64,000 bases of DNA from JAJRRS01 sp965230275 (GCA_965230275.1 CBDDKO010000001.1:62001-126000); one strand, 5' to 3'; positions 34,826 to 43,866 are shown, counted from the stretch's first letter. Translations and numbers: made by a program. The notes: a model not told the origin generated them from the letters alone.

Positions 34826-36037
34826 TTACTCTGCCAGCAGCGCCTCGATCTCGGCCTTGAGTTGGTCTTCCATGCCCGGGGCGTAGCGGACGTGGACGTG
34901 CCGGACCCGGCCGCCGGCGATGATGACGGTCTGGGGGATGCCGCTGACCTGATAGGCCTGTGCGGCGGTGAAGTTCTCGTCCATCAACACGGGGATCGTC
35001 AGGTTATTCTTGGCCCAGAACTGCTTAACGTCCTCGACCGATTCGCCCTGGTTGACGGCATAGATCGCAACCGGCTCGCCCTCGGCTTGTGCCCAGTCGT
35101 AGACCTCCTGCAGCCCAGGCAGCGCCGCGACACACGGGCCGCACCACGTCGCCCAGAAGTCCAGCACGATGACCTTCGCGTCTTGATCGTCCACAGCCAG
35201 ATCGTGATCGTTGCCGTCGATATCCGGCAGCTTCAGCTCCGGCATCGGCTGGTCGATCAACGGGTGCGGCGCATTTGAGCCGCTGGCCATCATGTGCTGC
35301 ATCGACGGGGACGCCTTGGAGTTGGTCGTATCAAACACAAAGCGATCGTTATCCAGCGCCTCCTCGGTATTCTGGACATCGATATCGAACGTGTAGCTCA
35401 TCTCCGTGCCGAACGCGAGGTTCAGCTGCACGGTATCGACCTCGATCATGGCCTGGTCGATCAGGAAGGTCTTGGGATTGATCGTCAGGATGAGCTTGCC
35501 CATCTGCAGGGCGCTTTCGATGCGTGGGCGCTTCTGCGGATCATCGGGGTCCGGCGGGAGCGTCGCGGGGGAGCCGGCGGCGCCCTGGCTGACGAAACCG
35601 AGCGGGTCCTCGGCCAGCATAAACGCAATGTCGGTCGGGAACGCGGGGTAGACCATGTCCGGCACCTGCTCCAGGACCCATTCGCAAGTCAGCGGCGCGG
35701 TGACATCAACTTCCAGGTGCTTGCCCGGGAGGTGTTTGCTGCGGTAGTAGAGCATGCTGCCGTCGGAGACGATCATCTGGTCCGGCGCATCGACGAGCAG
35801 GCGGTTGCCCGGGCGGTCCACCGAGACGAAGTAGTCGGCCGCCTGGGTCGTGGTCCATCGACCGAGCTTTTGAGTCATTGCCAGGTGCAGGGTGGCATCG
35901 TAGTGGTCGATCTCAGCGTACGCGTCCCGGACCTTGTCGATCAGTTGCCCCCCGGGCGGCTGGGCGATCGCGTCCGGCGAGGTGATCAACATCAGACACA
36001 AGACCAGTAAGCAGACGATCGTGCGGTGAATAGCCAT
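34826..36037 (-). CDS. TlpA-like thioredoxin protein with LolA/DUF2092-like N-terminal domain
   Basis: A 403-residue exported protein. It has a signal peptide (TIVCLLVLCLMLITSPDAIA), an N-terminal domain of about 220 residues with VSDGSMLYYRSKHLPGKHLE resembling LolA-fold/DUF2092 proteins, then a TlpA/redoxin domain (LPDIDGNDHDL, VIVLDFWATWCGPCVAALPG; redox motif CGPC about residue 300, cis-Pro in VSGIPQTVII). The fusion suggests an outer-membrane-lipid or lipoprotein-sensing domain joined to a periplasmic thiol reductase; its partner is unknown. GGGGA lies just upstream of ATG 36037. It diverges from sat. Confidence 0.8.
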   Translation of the reverse strand: MAIHRTIVCLLVLCLMLITSPDAIAQPPGGQLIDKVRDAYAEIDHYDATLHLAMTQKLGRWTTTQAADYFVSVDRPGNRLLVDAPDQMIVSDGSMLYYRSKHLPGKHLEVDVTAPLTCEWVLEQVPDMVYPAFPTDIAFMLAEDPLGFVSQGAAGSPATLPPDPDDPQKRPRIESALQMGKLILTINPKTFLIDQAMIEVDTVQLNLAFGTEMSYTFDIDVQNTEEALDNDRFVFDTTNSKASPSMQHMMASGSNAPHPLIDQPMPELKLPDIDGNDHDLAVDDQDAKVIVLDFWATWCGPCVAALPGLQEVYDWAQAEGEPVAIYAVNQGESVEDVKQFWAKNNLTIPVLMDENFTAAQAYQVSGIPQTVIIAGGRVRHVHVRYAPGMEDQLKAEIEALLAE

Positions 36038-36190
36038 GGTTTTCCCCTAAAAAAGTGACCTAGTTCTCCTATCGTACGCAGTTTATGCCCAGCGGGCCAG
36101 AGCATTTGCAGAGCTTGCCGCGTGCCACTACTATTCCTATCCCCCAATCAACCCTGTAATAAACCCCGTTTCGACAAGGATTCACCCAAG

Positions 36191-37381
36191 ATGTCCAGCC
36201 ACCTGATCCAGCCGCACGGCGGCACGCTCGTTAACCGTATCGTCGACGCCGACAAGGCCGCCTCCCTGAAGGCCGCCGCGGCCGACCTGCCCAAGGTCAC
36301 GCTCAGCGCCAAACAGGCGTGTGACCTAGAGATGATCGCCATCGGCGCGTTCAGCCCGCTGACCGGCTTCGTCAAGCAGGCCGACTTCGAGGGCATCTGC
36401 AAGAACATGCACATGGCCGACGGCACCGTCTGGCCGATCCCGATCACCCTGGCCGTGGAAGACGACGTCAAGGCGTCGCTGACCGTCGGCGGTCAGGCCG
36501 CTCTTTACCACACCGACGGCACCCTGCTGGCCGTGATCGATGTCGAAGAAATCTACGCCCACGACAAGAAGCTGGAGATCCCCAACGTCTTCGGCACCGA
36601 AGATGAAGCCCACCCCGGCGTCAAGGCCGTCCTGGACGAGGGCGACTGGTGTGTCGGCGGCGACATCCACGTCATCACCGTCACCCCAGAAAAAGAGCCC
36701 GGCGAGCAGTTCACCGAGTTCCGCCTCGCCCCGGCGCAGACCCGCGAAGCCTTCACCAAGGCCGGCTGGAACACCGTCAGCGCCTTCCAGACCCGTAACC
36801 CGATCCACCGTGCCCACGAGTACCTGTGCAAGTGTGCCCAGGAAATCACCGACGGCCTGCTGATCCACCCGCTGGTCGGCGAGACCAAGCCCGGCGACAT
36901 CCCCGCCGACGTCCGGATGGATTGCTACCAGACCATCATCGAGCACTACTTCGTCGATGAGCGCACCATGCTGACCGTCATGCCGGCCGCCATGCGTTAC
37001 GCCGGGCCGCGCGAAGCCGTACAGCACGCCCTGACCCGTCAGAACTACGGCATCAGCCACTTCATCGTCGGCCGCGACCACGCCGGCGTCGGCGACTACT
37101 ACGGCACCTACGACGCCCAGAACATCTTCGATCAGTTCGAAGACGGCGAGATCCAGATCGAGTTGCTGAAGTTCGAGCACGCCGCCTGGAGCCACAAGGC
37201 CCAGGGCATGGTCTCCGGCAAGACCTTCCCCAAGATCAAGGGCGACCAGGTCTTCCTCTCCGGCACCAAGGTCCGCGAAATGCTCGGCAACGGCGAACGC
37301 CCCCCCGCCGAGTTCTCCCGCCCCGAAGTCGCCGACGTCCTGATCAAGTGGGCCACCAGCGAAGCCACCGCCAACGCCTAA
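36191..37381 (+). CDS. sat: Sulfate adenylyltransferase (ATP sulfurylase)
   Basis: A 396-residue homo-oligomeric ATP sulfurylase that activates sulfate to adenosine 5'-phosphosulfate. Active-site motifs QTRNPIHRAHE (about residue 200; QXRNPXHXXH) and GRDHAGVGDYYG (about 294) are complete, and the N-terminal SSHLIQPHGGTLV is typical of the Sat type used by both assimilatory and dissimilatory organisms. ATG 36191 has AAGGA about 10 nt upstream; a start at 36122 would add 23 residues outside the family pattern. A strong hairpin terminator follows, so the gene is probably transcribed alone; no cysH, aprAB or APS kinase gene is adjacent. Confidence 0.95.
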   Translation: MSSHLIQPHGGTLVNRIVDADKAASLKAAAADLPKVTLSAKQACDLEMIAIGAFSPLTGFVKQADFEGICKNMHMADGTVWPIPITLAVEDDVKASLTVGGQAALYHTDGTLLAVIDVEEIYAHDKKLEIPNVFGTEDEAHPGVKAVLDEGDWCVGGDIHVITVTPEKEPGEQFTEFRLAPAQTREAFTKAGWNTVSAFQTRNPIHRAHEYLCKCAQEITDGLLIHPLVGETKPGDIPADVRMDCYQTIIEHYFVDERTMLTVMPAAMRYAGPREAVQHALTRQNYGISHFIVGRDHAGVGDYYGTYDAQNIFDQFEDGEIQIELLKFEHAAWSHKAQGMVSGKTFPKIKGDQVFLSGTKVREMLGNGERPPAEFSRPEVADVLIKWATSEATANA

Positions 37382-37410
37382 ACCACACGATCAAAGACGA
37401 CAACCTGATT

Positions 37411-37452
37411 AAACAACAACCGCCGATCCGAAAGGGTCGGCGGTTGTTGTTT
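37411..37452 (+). terminator. Rho-independent terminator after sat
   Basis: A stem of about 18-19 bp (AACAACCGCCGATCC against its complement, one mismatch), a small loop around GAAAG, and a T-run directly after on the plus strand. It also faces the convergent orphan gene at 37506. Confidence 0.8.
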
Positions 37453-37505
37453 ATGCTTCCCCAGCCCTTGACATACCATCCAGGCAATCCACTCAGTAAC
37501 TGTCA

Positions 37506-37958
37506 CTAGTCGCCAATACTGTGATCTTCTTGTCGGCAACCAAGAACATTGTCAACATAACAACGAGTTTGATCATTGACTTCATGCCCGCCACATATGG
37601 CATCAACTGCTATTACCATATTGTCATACGAATCTGCTTCTTCCAGTAACCTGATAATATCATCCGCACCAAACCATTGTTGAATGATGTCATCGTCATG
37701 TTCTAATCCATCCCGAATGAGACTTACGATCTGTTTTAGATCGCAATCACCCTGCGGTACCCACTCCCCATTGATCTCACACGATGACATCGGATTGTAG
37801 ATTGTACGGGCTAGCAGCTTGCGCCAAAAACCCAGTTCGGGAACATCGCTCACCCTCACGGTGTATGAGCGTTCGATATCAAAGGCAAACGCGCTCTCCC
37901 AGCAGTGACTTAATAGAGATAACGCACATATCCTGTCCCATGATGGAAGTTCATCCAT
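37506..37958 (-). CDS. AT-rich orphan gene, unknown function
   Basis: A protein of about 150 residues if started at ATG 37958 (MDELPSWDRICALSL; GGAG about 11 nt upstream); a GTG at 38057 would add a hydrophobic leader of about 33 residues. The C-terminal half is acidic and cysteine-containing (DLKQIVSLIRDGLEHDDD, CYVDNVLGC). No family or catalytic motif is recognised. The gene is distinctly more AT-rich than the flanking sat and gcvH genes, with TTA, ATA and AGA codons, which suggests transfer. It might be an immunity-type or small cytoplasmic protein, but this is not supported by a motif. Confidence 0.5.
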   Translation of the reverse strand: MDELPSWDRICALSLLSHCWESAFAFDIERSYTVRVSDVPELGFWRKLLARTIYNPMSSCEINGEWVPQGDCDLKQIVSLIRDGLEHDDDIIQQWFGADDIIRLLEEADSYDNMVIAVDAICGGHEVNDQTRCYVDNVLGCRQEDHSIGD

Positions 37959-38099
37959 AACACATGGAACTCCACGATAAATAAAGATGAATGGCGGCGT
38001 CATCAGAAGTATACTAACATTAATTATGCTGATTCCCCTATATAATTCTGCCTGCACAAGATAGAACTCACGCCAGTATCTACTTTATCTAGAGTTTAT

Positions 38100-38246
38100 C
38101 ACGAGCAAACTTGATTAGGAACGGAAACCTGCGATCGCCCGCTAAACGGGGGAAATGGGCTATGAGGCCGAAGGGTGTTGCCGGTGCATGAACCGGTTTC
38201 TATGATGCGGGCGTTCGCCCCCTACCCCGCGACTGGAGTACTGCCC
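38100..38246 (+). other. Structured leader upstream of gcvH
   Basis: Two small hairpins are visible: CCGGT-GCATGA-ACCGG (about 38191-38207) and GGGC-GTTC-GCCC. The string GGCCGAAGGG resembles part of a glycine riboswitch core, and CCCCGCGACTGGAGTA resembles part of a B12 box, but neither aptamer is complete. No known riboswitch is called. Confidence 0.3.
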
Positions 38247-38624
38247 ATGCCAGCCCCCACTGATCGTCGTTACCTGGAGAGTCACGAGTGGCACAAGCCC
38301 GAGGGGGACGTGGTCCTGATCGGGATCAGCCGGTTCGCGGTCGATGAACTGACGGACCTGACGTTCCTGGAGGTCACGGCCGAGGGGACGATCAACAAGG
38401 GCGATCCGCTGGGCGAGGTCGAGTCGGTCAAGGCGACCAGCGAGCTGTACTGCGGGATCGACGCGGAGCTTGTGGAGGTCAACCAGGCCGTGGTCGAGGA
38501 CCCATCGCTGATCAACCGGGACTGCTACGAGGATGGCTGGATCGTGAAGGTCAAGCCCCGGGACGCCGGGCAGCTCGAAGAGCTGCTCTCCGCGGCCGAC
38601 TACGAGGAACGGGTCGGGGTCTAG
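38247..38624 (+). CDS. gcvH: Glycine cleavage system H protein
   Basis: A 125-residue lipoyl carrier protein that shuttles the aminomethyl group between the P, T and L proteins. The lipoylated Lys is K62 in GEVESVKATSELY; the C-terminal helix (LEELLSAADYEE) and the domain YLESHEWHKPEGDVVLIGIS are typical. ATG 38247 has GGAG 8 nt upstream; the longer frame to 38175 is not supported. No gcvT or gcvP lies next to it, so it may be recruited from elsewhere or serve as a lipoate carrier. It is followed by AATCATAAATC-type repeats. Confidence 0.93.
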   Translation: MPAPTDRRYLESHEWHKPEGDVVLIGISRFAVDELTDLTFLEVTAEGTINKGDPLGEVESVKATSELYCGIDAELVEVNQAVVEDPSLINRDCYEDGWIVKVKPRDAGQLEELLSAADYEERVGV

Positions 38625-38630
38625 GCTGGG

Positions 38631-38692
38631 AATTGCTGATTTCTGATTTATGATTGCTGATTTGTCGAGGTTTTAGCCCGTCCGCAACGCGG
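38631..38692. repeat. AATCATAAATC-type repeat plus 19-bp dispersed repeat after gcvH
   Basis: GCTGATTTCTGATTTATGATT and a partial copy (38635-38664) belong to the same family as the inverted repeat at 60754-60871. TAGCCCGTCCGCAACGCGG (38674-38692) is the exact reverse complement of 33667-33685. Confidence 0.7.
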
Positions 38693-38803
38693 GCGAGGCG
38701 GGTTTGGCGCTGGCTCACGCTCCGAGGTAGGATATGCACGGCATGTGAGCCCGACCGAGGCCGGGAGGATGGTGCCTCGTGAGACCTGCCGGAGGCAGCG
38801 CAG

Positions 38804-39733
38804 ATGATAATTGACGTGCATACCCGTGTCTGGGAAAGCGCGAAACAGCTAGGCCGGGCGGAGGAGACGCTCCGGCGAAAGCCGGTGGAGCCTTGGCAGC
38901 GGCCTGACGCCTGTCCGGATGCGCACCACGAGGCGATGGGGCCCGTCAAGCACGCGCTGATCCTGGGCTTTGACAGCGAGTTCCTCGACGCCCAGATCTC
39001 CCACGAACAGGTCGCTGGATACGTCAGCAAGGACCCGGCGAAGTACCTGGGCGTGGCGGGGATCGACCCGACGCGCGGCCACGCCGTCAAGAGCCTGGAG
39101 CAGGCCCGCGAACTGGGGCTGGTTGGCGTGACCATCAGCCCGGCGGCGCAGTCGTTCCACCCCTGCGACACCCAGGCGATGGCGCTCTACGAAGCGTGTG
39201 AGTCCCTGGGCATGCCGATCCTGTTCGAGTCGGCAACGCTGCTGGCCCGGGACGCCAAGCTCGAGTTCGCTCAGCCCTACCTGCTTGACGAAGTCGCCCG
39301 GTCGTTCCCGGAGCTGAAAATCGTCGTGTCCGCCATGGGCGACCCGTGGGTCCATCAGTGCCTGACCCTGATCGATAAGCACCCGACGGTCTACGCGGAC
39401 CTGAGCGACCTGGCGACCCGGCCGTGGCAGCTCTACAACGCCCTGATCCTCGCGCATCAGCAGAGCGCAACCGAGCGGATCCTCTTCGGCAGCAACTTCC
39501 CCTTCTGCGATCCGGAGAAGGCGATCCTGTCGATCTACTCGATCAACACGTTCACGCAAGGCACCCCCCTGCCGAGCATCCCGCGTGAGCAGCTGCGATC
39601 GATCGTCGAACGCGACGCGCTGGCTTGCCTGGGCATCCGTGAGCCGGAGTCGGCCAACGACGATTCATCGACGACCCACGAAACGCTGAAGATCCCCTCG
39701 GCCCACTCGCTAAAGGATGCGGACTCGGCATGA
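38804..39733 (+). CDS. Amidohydrolase-2 family protein with altered metal site
   Basis: A 309-residue TIM-barrel protein of the amidohydrolase_2 (ACMSD-like) group. The N-terminus IIDVHTRVWE keeps D-X-H but lacks the second metal histidine (normally DXHXH). Near the C-terminus ILFGSNFPF has Asn where the family has the catalytic Asp (FGSDYPF). ATISP-type loops and IVVSAMGDPW are otherwise typical. This looks like a specialised or inactive relative, possibly binding rather than hydrolysing. GGAGG lies 9 nt before the ATG. Its stop overlaps the start of the next lipoprotein gene (ATGA), so the two are translationally coupled. Confidence 0.68.
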   Translation: MIIDVHTRVWESAKQLGRAEETLRRKPVEPWQRPDACPDAHHEAMGPVKHALILGFDSEFLDAQISHEQVAGYVSKDPAKYLGVAGIDPTRGHAVKSLEQARELGLVGVTISPAAQSFHPCDTQAMALYEACESLGMPILFESATLLARDAKLEFAQPYLLDEVARSFPELKIVVSAMGDPWVHQCLTLIDKHPTVYADLSDLATRPWQLYNALILAHQQSATERILFGSNFPFCDPEKAILSIYSINTFTQGTPLPSIPREQLRSIVERDALACLGIREPESANDDSSTTHETLKIPSAHSLKDADSA

Positions 39734-40383
39734 GGCGGATGATCAGCCTAAAACAATTCGTATTGATCCTGTTGGCCGTCTGCGTCATGGCAGCGACCGG
39801 CTGCGATAGCACGCTGCGCAACACGATCCCCAGCACCTGGCGCGGGGCCGGGGCGAGCGACAAAGACCTGACCATCCAGAGCCGGACACACCCCGACGCC
39901 GTTCCCATCGGCGGGTTCGACCAGGGCATCTACACACTCGACGACCCAAGCTCGATTACAGTGCTGCTGACCGACGGGCCTGCTGACGATCCCGAGCGGG
40001 CCCTGATCATCCGGATGTTCTGGCGTCCGGTCGCGGTAGCCACCCCGCTGGATGAGACCGCGACGAACGCAACCGTGCAATACATCGTTTTCAACCAAAA
40101 GCCCGACGGCTCGGATCAGCCCCGCGTGGGCCTCTACTCCGGCGGCGGCTTCCTGTACCCGGAAAACGAGACCGGCAGCCCGACCCTCCAGGCGAACCTC
40201 TGGCAGGCCACGCTCACACTGGCGACCGCCAGCGAGGGCTTCGAAGATGACCTGGGCGCTTCGATCATGAAGGGCCGATTCACCGCCCACCGGGACGACG
40301 AGGGAATCGTCGAAGCGCTGCGGCAGGTCAACATCGCGGTCAGCGAAGGCCTGGGCCGGCCCCGGTTTGTGATGGCTGACTAA
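39730..40383 (+). CDS. Lipoprotein, unknown function
   Basis: A 217-residue lipoprotein: signal QFVLILLAVCVMAATGC with lipobox ATGC (Cys about residue 25), followed by a soluble region of about 190 residues with TWRGAGASDKDLTIQS and FDQGIYTLDDPSSITVLLTD. No known family. It overlaps the amidohydrolase stop codon by four bases, so it is co-translated with it and probably works in the same process. It is followed by a 90-bp gap and the AGCS transporter. Confidence 0.6.
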   Translation: MRRMISLKQFVLILLAVCVMAATGCDSTLRNTIPSTWRGAGASDKDLTIQSRTHPDAVPIGGFDQGIYTLDDPSSITVLLTDGPADDPERALIIRMFWRPVAVATPLDETATNATVQYIVFNQKPDGSDQPRVGLYSGGGFLYPENETGSPTLQANLWQATLTLATASEGFEDDLGASIMKGRFTAHRDDEGIVEALRQVNIAVSEGLGRPRFVMAD

Positions 40384-40473
40384 TCCCAATCCGGTGGAGC
40401 AGTTGATACTTCCGGGACGGCCTTCGGGCTAGGGTGGGTATGGATACATCACACTTCTTGCAGGAGACGGACA

Positions 40474-42747
40474 TTGAGCGATAAGCACAGCGCCGCAACA
40501 ACGCCATATATATGGGCTTGGCTTTTCGGGCTTTTGATGTGCCTGACTGCAGCATCTCCGGCCATCGCCGAAAAACTGACACGTGAACAAGCCGAGGCTG
40601 CGATCGAGAAGATTGAAGATGCCTCACTACAGGCCGATGTGATGTGGCTATATCAGTTGGCTCCGGTCGACGATGAGCCCGATGATCTGTCGGATATGAG
40701 CTTCGGTGAACGTACGCAGAAGCGGATCGACAAACTTTTCGGGGTAGCAAACGAGTACATGGTCCCAGTCTTGTTCTACGACACCGCGTTCGGCCTGTTC
40801 GATCCGGAGCTTAAAGATGTCAAGACCAAGCTGGATGAGGCGGAATCCGAACTTGCCAAAGCGCAATTAGAGTTGGCGTCATTACCGGTAGAAGTGGTAA
40901 GCGACCCACCTCTAAGCGATGCCGAGGCCAAACACCTCGAAGAGGCGATGAAGAATGAAGAGACCAAACATAAGAATATTGTCATACTGAAGAAGCAAGC
41001 GGTCGAAACACTCCAGGCGCAGGCGGACCTGCTGACCGCCAAAGCGATTGCGAAGGATACTGATCTGCCGCGTGGCCAGTCGGTACTCGAGCGTTTCGAT
41101 GCATTGCCGGAAGCGGAGCAGGACGAAGCGTTACGCGATAAGCTGGGCGAAGCTCTTGACAGCATCGAATCCACGGCCTCGGCGCGCGTGTACAAAGTCC
41201 CGCTGATTATTGTGTTCCTGCTACTGGGCGGTGTGTTTTTCACGTTCCGGTACGGATTCGTAAACCTGCGGCTCTTCGCACACTCGCTTAAGGTAATTCG
41301 GGGTAAATACGATGACCCCGAAGACCACGGCGAGATCAGCCACTTCCAGGCGCTGACCAGCGCCTTGTCGGCGACGGTCGGGCTGGGCAACATCGCGGGC
41401 GTGGCGATCGCCATCAGCCAGGGCGGCGCGGGGGCGGTGTTCTGGATGTGGATCGTGGCGTTCTTCGGGATGAGCAGCAAGTTCAGCTCCTGCACCCTGG
41501 CCCAGGTGTACCGCCGGATTACCCCCGAGGCCAAAGATCACGGCGCGGCCGACGAGTCGCACGCCCCACTGCCCGGCAAGTCAGAACACGTCCTGGGCGG
41601 CCCTATGGTCTACCTCTACGAGGGCATGCGTGAGGTATTCGGCACGGTGTTCGGCACGGTGTTCGGCAAAGTACTGGCGATCTTGTTCGCCTTCTTCGCC
41701 ATCATGGGCTCGCTGGGCGGCGGGAACATGTTCCAGGGCAATCAAACCTTCGCGATTGTCAGCGACATCATCTTCGAGCAGCCAATCGAGAACGAAGACG
41801 CGCTGCTTGACCGTGTTGAGCTGGGGGACATGACCGCGGCGACAGAACTTAAAGAAGCACGTGCCGAAGCACGCGAAGTCAAGGCCGAGAAGAAAGATGC
41901 CTACGCCTGGGTCGGCGGATTAGTTATGACCATTCTTGTCGGGATCGTGATCGTCGGCGGGATCAAACGGATCGGTGAGGTGACCAGTAAGCTGGTTCCG
42001 GCGATGTGCGTGTTCTATGTCGGGGTATGTCTGATTATTGTGCTAAGTAACTTCAGCCAAGTACCCGAACTGCTGGGCAGTATCTTCGCGGGGGCGTTCT
42101 CCAGAGAAGCGATCAGCTGGGGCGGGATCATGGGCGTGCTGGTTGCGGGTGTGAAACGCGGCGCATTCTCGAACGAGGCCGGGCTCGGTTCGGCGGCCAT
42201 CGCACACTCAGCGGCCCGAACTCAGGAGCCCGTGCGTGAAGGCGTGGTCGCTATGATCGGCCCGTTCATTGACACGATCGTGGTCTGCACGATGACCGCC
42301 CTGGCGATCCTGATCACAAATGCTCACACCACCGAGGTCGGTGCCGAGTTCTCCAACGAGGGCGTCGGCATCACCGCCGCGGCGTTCAGCTCACTGGCAC
42401 CATGGCTAACCCGGCTGCTGATGGCGGCCGTCTTCATCTTCGCCTACTCCACGATGATTTCATGGAGCTACTACGGCGAAAGGGCCAGCGAGTATCTCTT
42501 CGGCCACTGGGGCATCTGGCCGTTCCGAGCGGTCTTCCTGCTGTTCGTCTTTCTGGGCCCATTGGTGAGCCTGGACAACGTGATCGACTTCACCGACCTG
42601 CTGATCCTCTCGATGGCCTATCCGAACATACTCGGCATGCTCTTCCTCTCCGGGAAGGTGTCGCGGCTGGCGAAGGATTACCTACGTCGTTTGAACACCG
42701 GAGAGATCAAGCCGTACGAGCCGAAACCCGAGGCCGCCGAGGCATAA
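40474..42747 (+). CDS. AGCS sodium:amino-acid symporter with extra periplasmic N-terminal domain
   Basis: A 757-residue protein. The C-terminal ~510 residues are a standard alanine/glycine:cation symporter (LSATVGLGNIAGVAIAISQG, FWMWIVAFFGMSSKF, GVKRGAFSNEAGLGSAAIAH), with about 10 membrane helices, importing small amino acids with sodium. The N-terminal ~240 residues are extra: a signal peptide or first helix (LFGLLMCLTAASPAIA) and a charged, mostly helical region with coiled coil (TKLDEAESELAKAQLELASL) before the first transport helix at about 242. A charged insert of about 45 residues (DALLDRVELGDMTAATELKE) lies between two helices. The start is TTG 40474 with GGAG 7 nt upstream. AGCS proteins are normally 450-540 residues. 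Confidence 0.85.
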   Translation: MSDKHSAATTPYIWAWLFGLLMCLTAASPAIAEKLTREQAEAAIEKIEDASLQADVMWLYQLAPVDDEPDDLSDMSFGERTQKRIDKLFGVANEYMVPVLFYDTAFGLFDPELKDVKTKLDEAESELAKAQLELASLPVEVVSDPPLSDAEAKHLEEAMKNEETKHKNIVILKKQAVETLQAQADLLTAKAIAKDTDLPRGQSVLERFDALPEAEQDEALRDKLGEALDSIESTASARVYKVPLIIVFLLLGGVFFTFRYGFVNLRLFAHSLKVIRGKYDDPEDHGEISHFQALTSALSATVGLGNIAGVAIAISQGGAGAVFWMWIVAFFGMSSKFSSCTLAQVYRRITPEAKDHGAADESHAPLPGKSEHVLGGPMVYLYEGMREVFGTVFGTVFGKVLAILFAFFAIMGSLGGGNMFQGNQTFAIVSDIIFEQPIENEDALLDRVELGDMTAATELKEARAEAREVKAEKKDAYAWVGGLVMTILVGIVIVGGIKRIGEVTSKLVPAMCVFYVGVCLIIVLSNFSQVPELLGSIFAGAFSREAISWGGIMGVLVAGVKRGAFSNEAGLGSAAIAHSAARTQEPVREGVVAMIGPFIDTIVVCTMTALAILITNAHTTEVGAEFSNEGVGITAAAFSSLAPWLTRLLMAAVFIFAYSTMISWSYYGERASEYLFGHWGIWPFRAVFLLFVFLGPLVSLDNVIDFTDLLILSMAYPNILGMLFLSGKVSRLAKDYLRRLNTGEIKPYEPKPEAAEA

Positions 42748-42780
42748 CGACGGACCGTCACGCATAGATACGAACTTAAT

Positions 42781-43845
42781 ATGACGACCACAGATAACCA
42801 GCCGATAAACGAAGCTGACACGACGCCGTTGCCGTTGCTGCTGACGCGCGGCGGGATCGGGGGGGTGTTGATGGGGCTTGCGAACCTCGTGCCGGGGATC
42901 AGCGGCGGGACGATACTGCTGGCGGCGGGTGTGTATCCGAAGTTCATCGAAGCGATCGGGGAGCTGACGACATTCAAGTTCCGCAAGCGGTCGATCCTGC
43001 TCTTGGGATCGGTGATCGTCGCGGCGCTGGGGGCGATCGTGGTGTTGGCCGGGCCGGTGAAAGACCTGGTGGTGCATCACCGCTGGATTATGTACAGCCT
43101 GTTCATCGGCTTGACGCTCGGCGGCGTGCCGGTGGTGGCGCGGCTGATCGGCCCACGGAAGTGTGCGAGCGTCTGGCTGGGGGCTCTGTGCGGGTTTATC
43201 GCGATGAGCGTGCTGGCGTACTTCCAGATGCAGGGCGACGGCGGCGCGGTGCGGGCTGGATTCGTGATGATGTTCCTGGCGGGGATCGCTGGAGCGAGCG
43301 CGATGATCCTGCCGGGCGTGAGCGGCGGGTACCTGCTGCTGGTGCTTGGTGTGTACGTCCCGATCCTCGCAGGGATCGCGGCGGCGAAAGACGCGGTGAG
43401 CGCAAAGGATGTATCCGCATTGATGGAGCCGGCGCTGCAGGTGGTCCTGCCTGTGGGCCTGGGCGTTGTCGTCGGCGTCGTGGTGGTGAGTAACGTGTTG
43501 CGTGTCTTACTGCATCGCTATGAGAAGCCGACGCTGGGTGTCTTGCTTGGTTTGTTGATCGGTGCGGTGGTCGGGCTCTGGCCGTTCCAACAAGGCGTTG
43601 AGCCGGAGGTGGGTTCGACGCTCAAGGGGCAAACGGTCATGTTGAATGACGCCGGCACGCTGATGTTTGATCAATCCGGCAAAGCAGTGGAGCCGGACGA
43701 CTACCCGACACAGGTCTTCACCCCCAGCATCGTTCAGGCCGGCTCATGTGTCGGGCTGATAGGATTGGGATTTTTCGCTACCCTACTGGTTGATCGGCTC
43801 GGCGGCGGTAAAAACGCGTCGAAAGCCGAGGAAAACACGGATTAA
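42781..43845 (+). CDS. PopT/DUF368 polyprenyl-phosphate transporter family protein
   Basis: A 354-residue multispanning membrane protein of DUF368, shown in other bacteria to flip undecaprenyl phosphate (PopT). The paired motifs ANLVPGISGGTILLAAGVY (near the N-terminus) and MILPGVSGGYLLLVLGVY (about residue 175) are diagnostic, showing the internal repeat. It recycles the carrier lipid of peptidoglycan and polysaccharide synthesis. Its neighbours, the AGCS symporter 33 bp before and galE 21 bp after, suggest a transcription unit that includes sugar-nucleotide metabolism for the envelope. Confidence 0.85.
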   Translation: MTTTDNQPINEADTTPLPLLLTRGGIGGVLMGLANLVPGISGGTILLAAGVYPKFIEAIGELTTFKFRKRSILLLGSVIVAALGAIVVLAGPVKDLVVHHRWIMYSLFIGLTLGGVPVVARLIGPRKCASVWLGALCGFIAMSVLAYFQMQGDGGAVRAGFVMMFLAGIAGASAMILPGVSGGYLLLVLGVYVPILAGIAAAKDAVSAKDVSALMEPALQVVLPVGLGVVVGVVVVSNVLRVLLHRYEKPTLGVLLGLLIGAVVGLWPFQQGVEPEVGSTLKGQTVMLNDAGTLMFDQSGKAVEPDDYPTQVFTPSIVQAGSCVGLIGLGFFATLLVDRLGGGKNASKAEENTD

Positions 43846-43866
43846 CGACCAGAAGGGACCAGATCG

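Noticed and set aside
38100..38246. Glycine or cobalamin riboswitch before gcvH
   Set aside because: Only fragments of each consensus are visible and the overall fold is not met.
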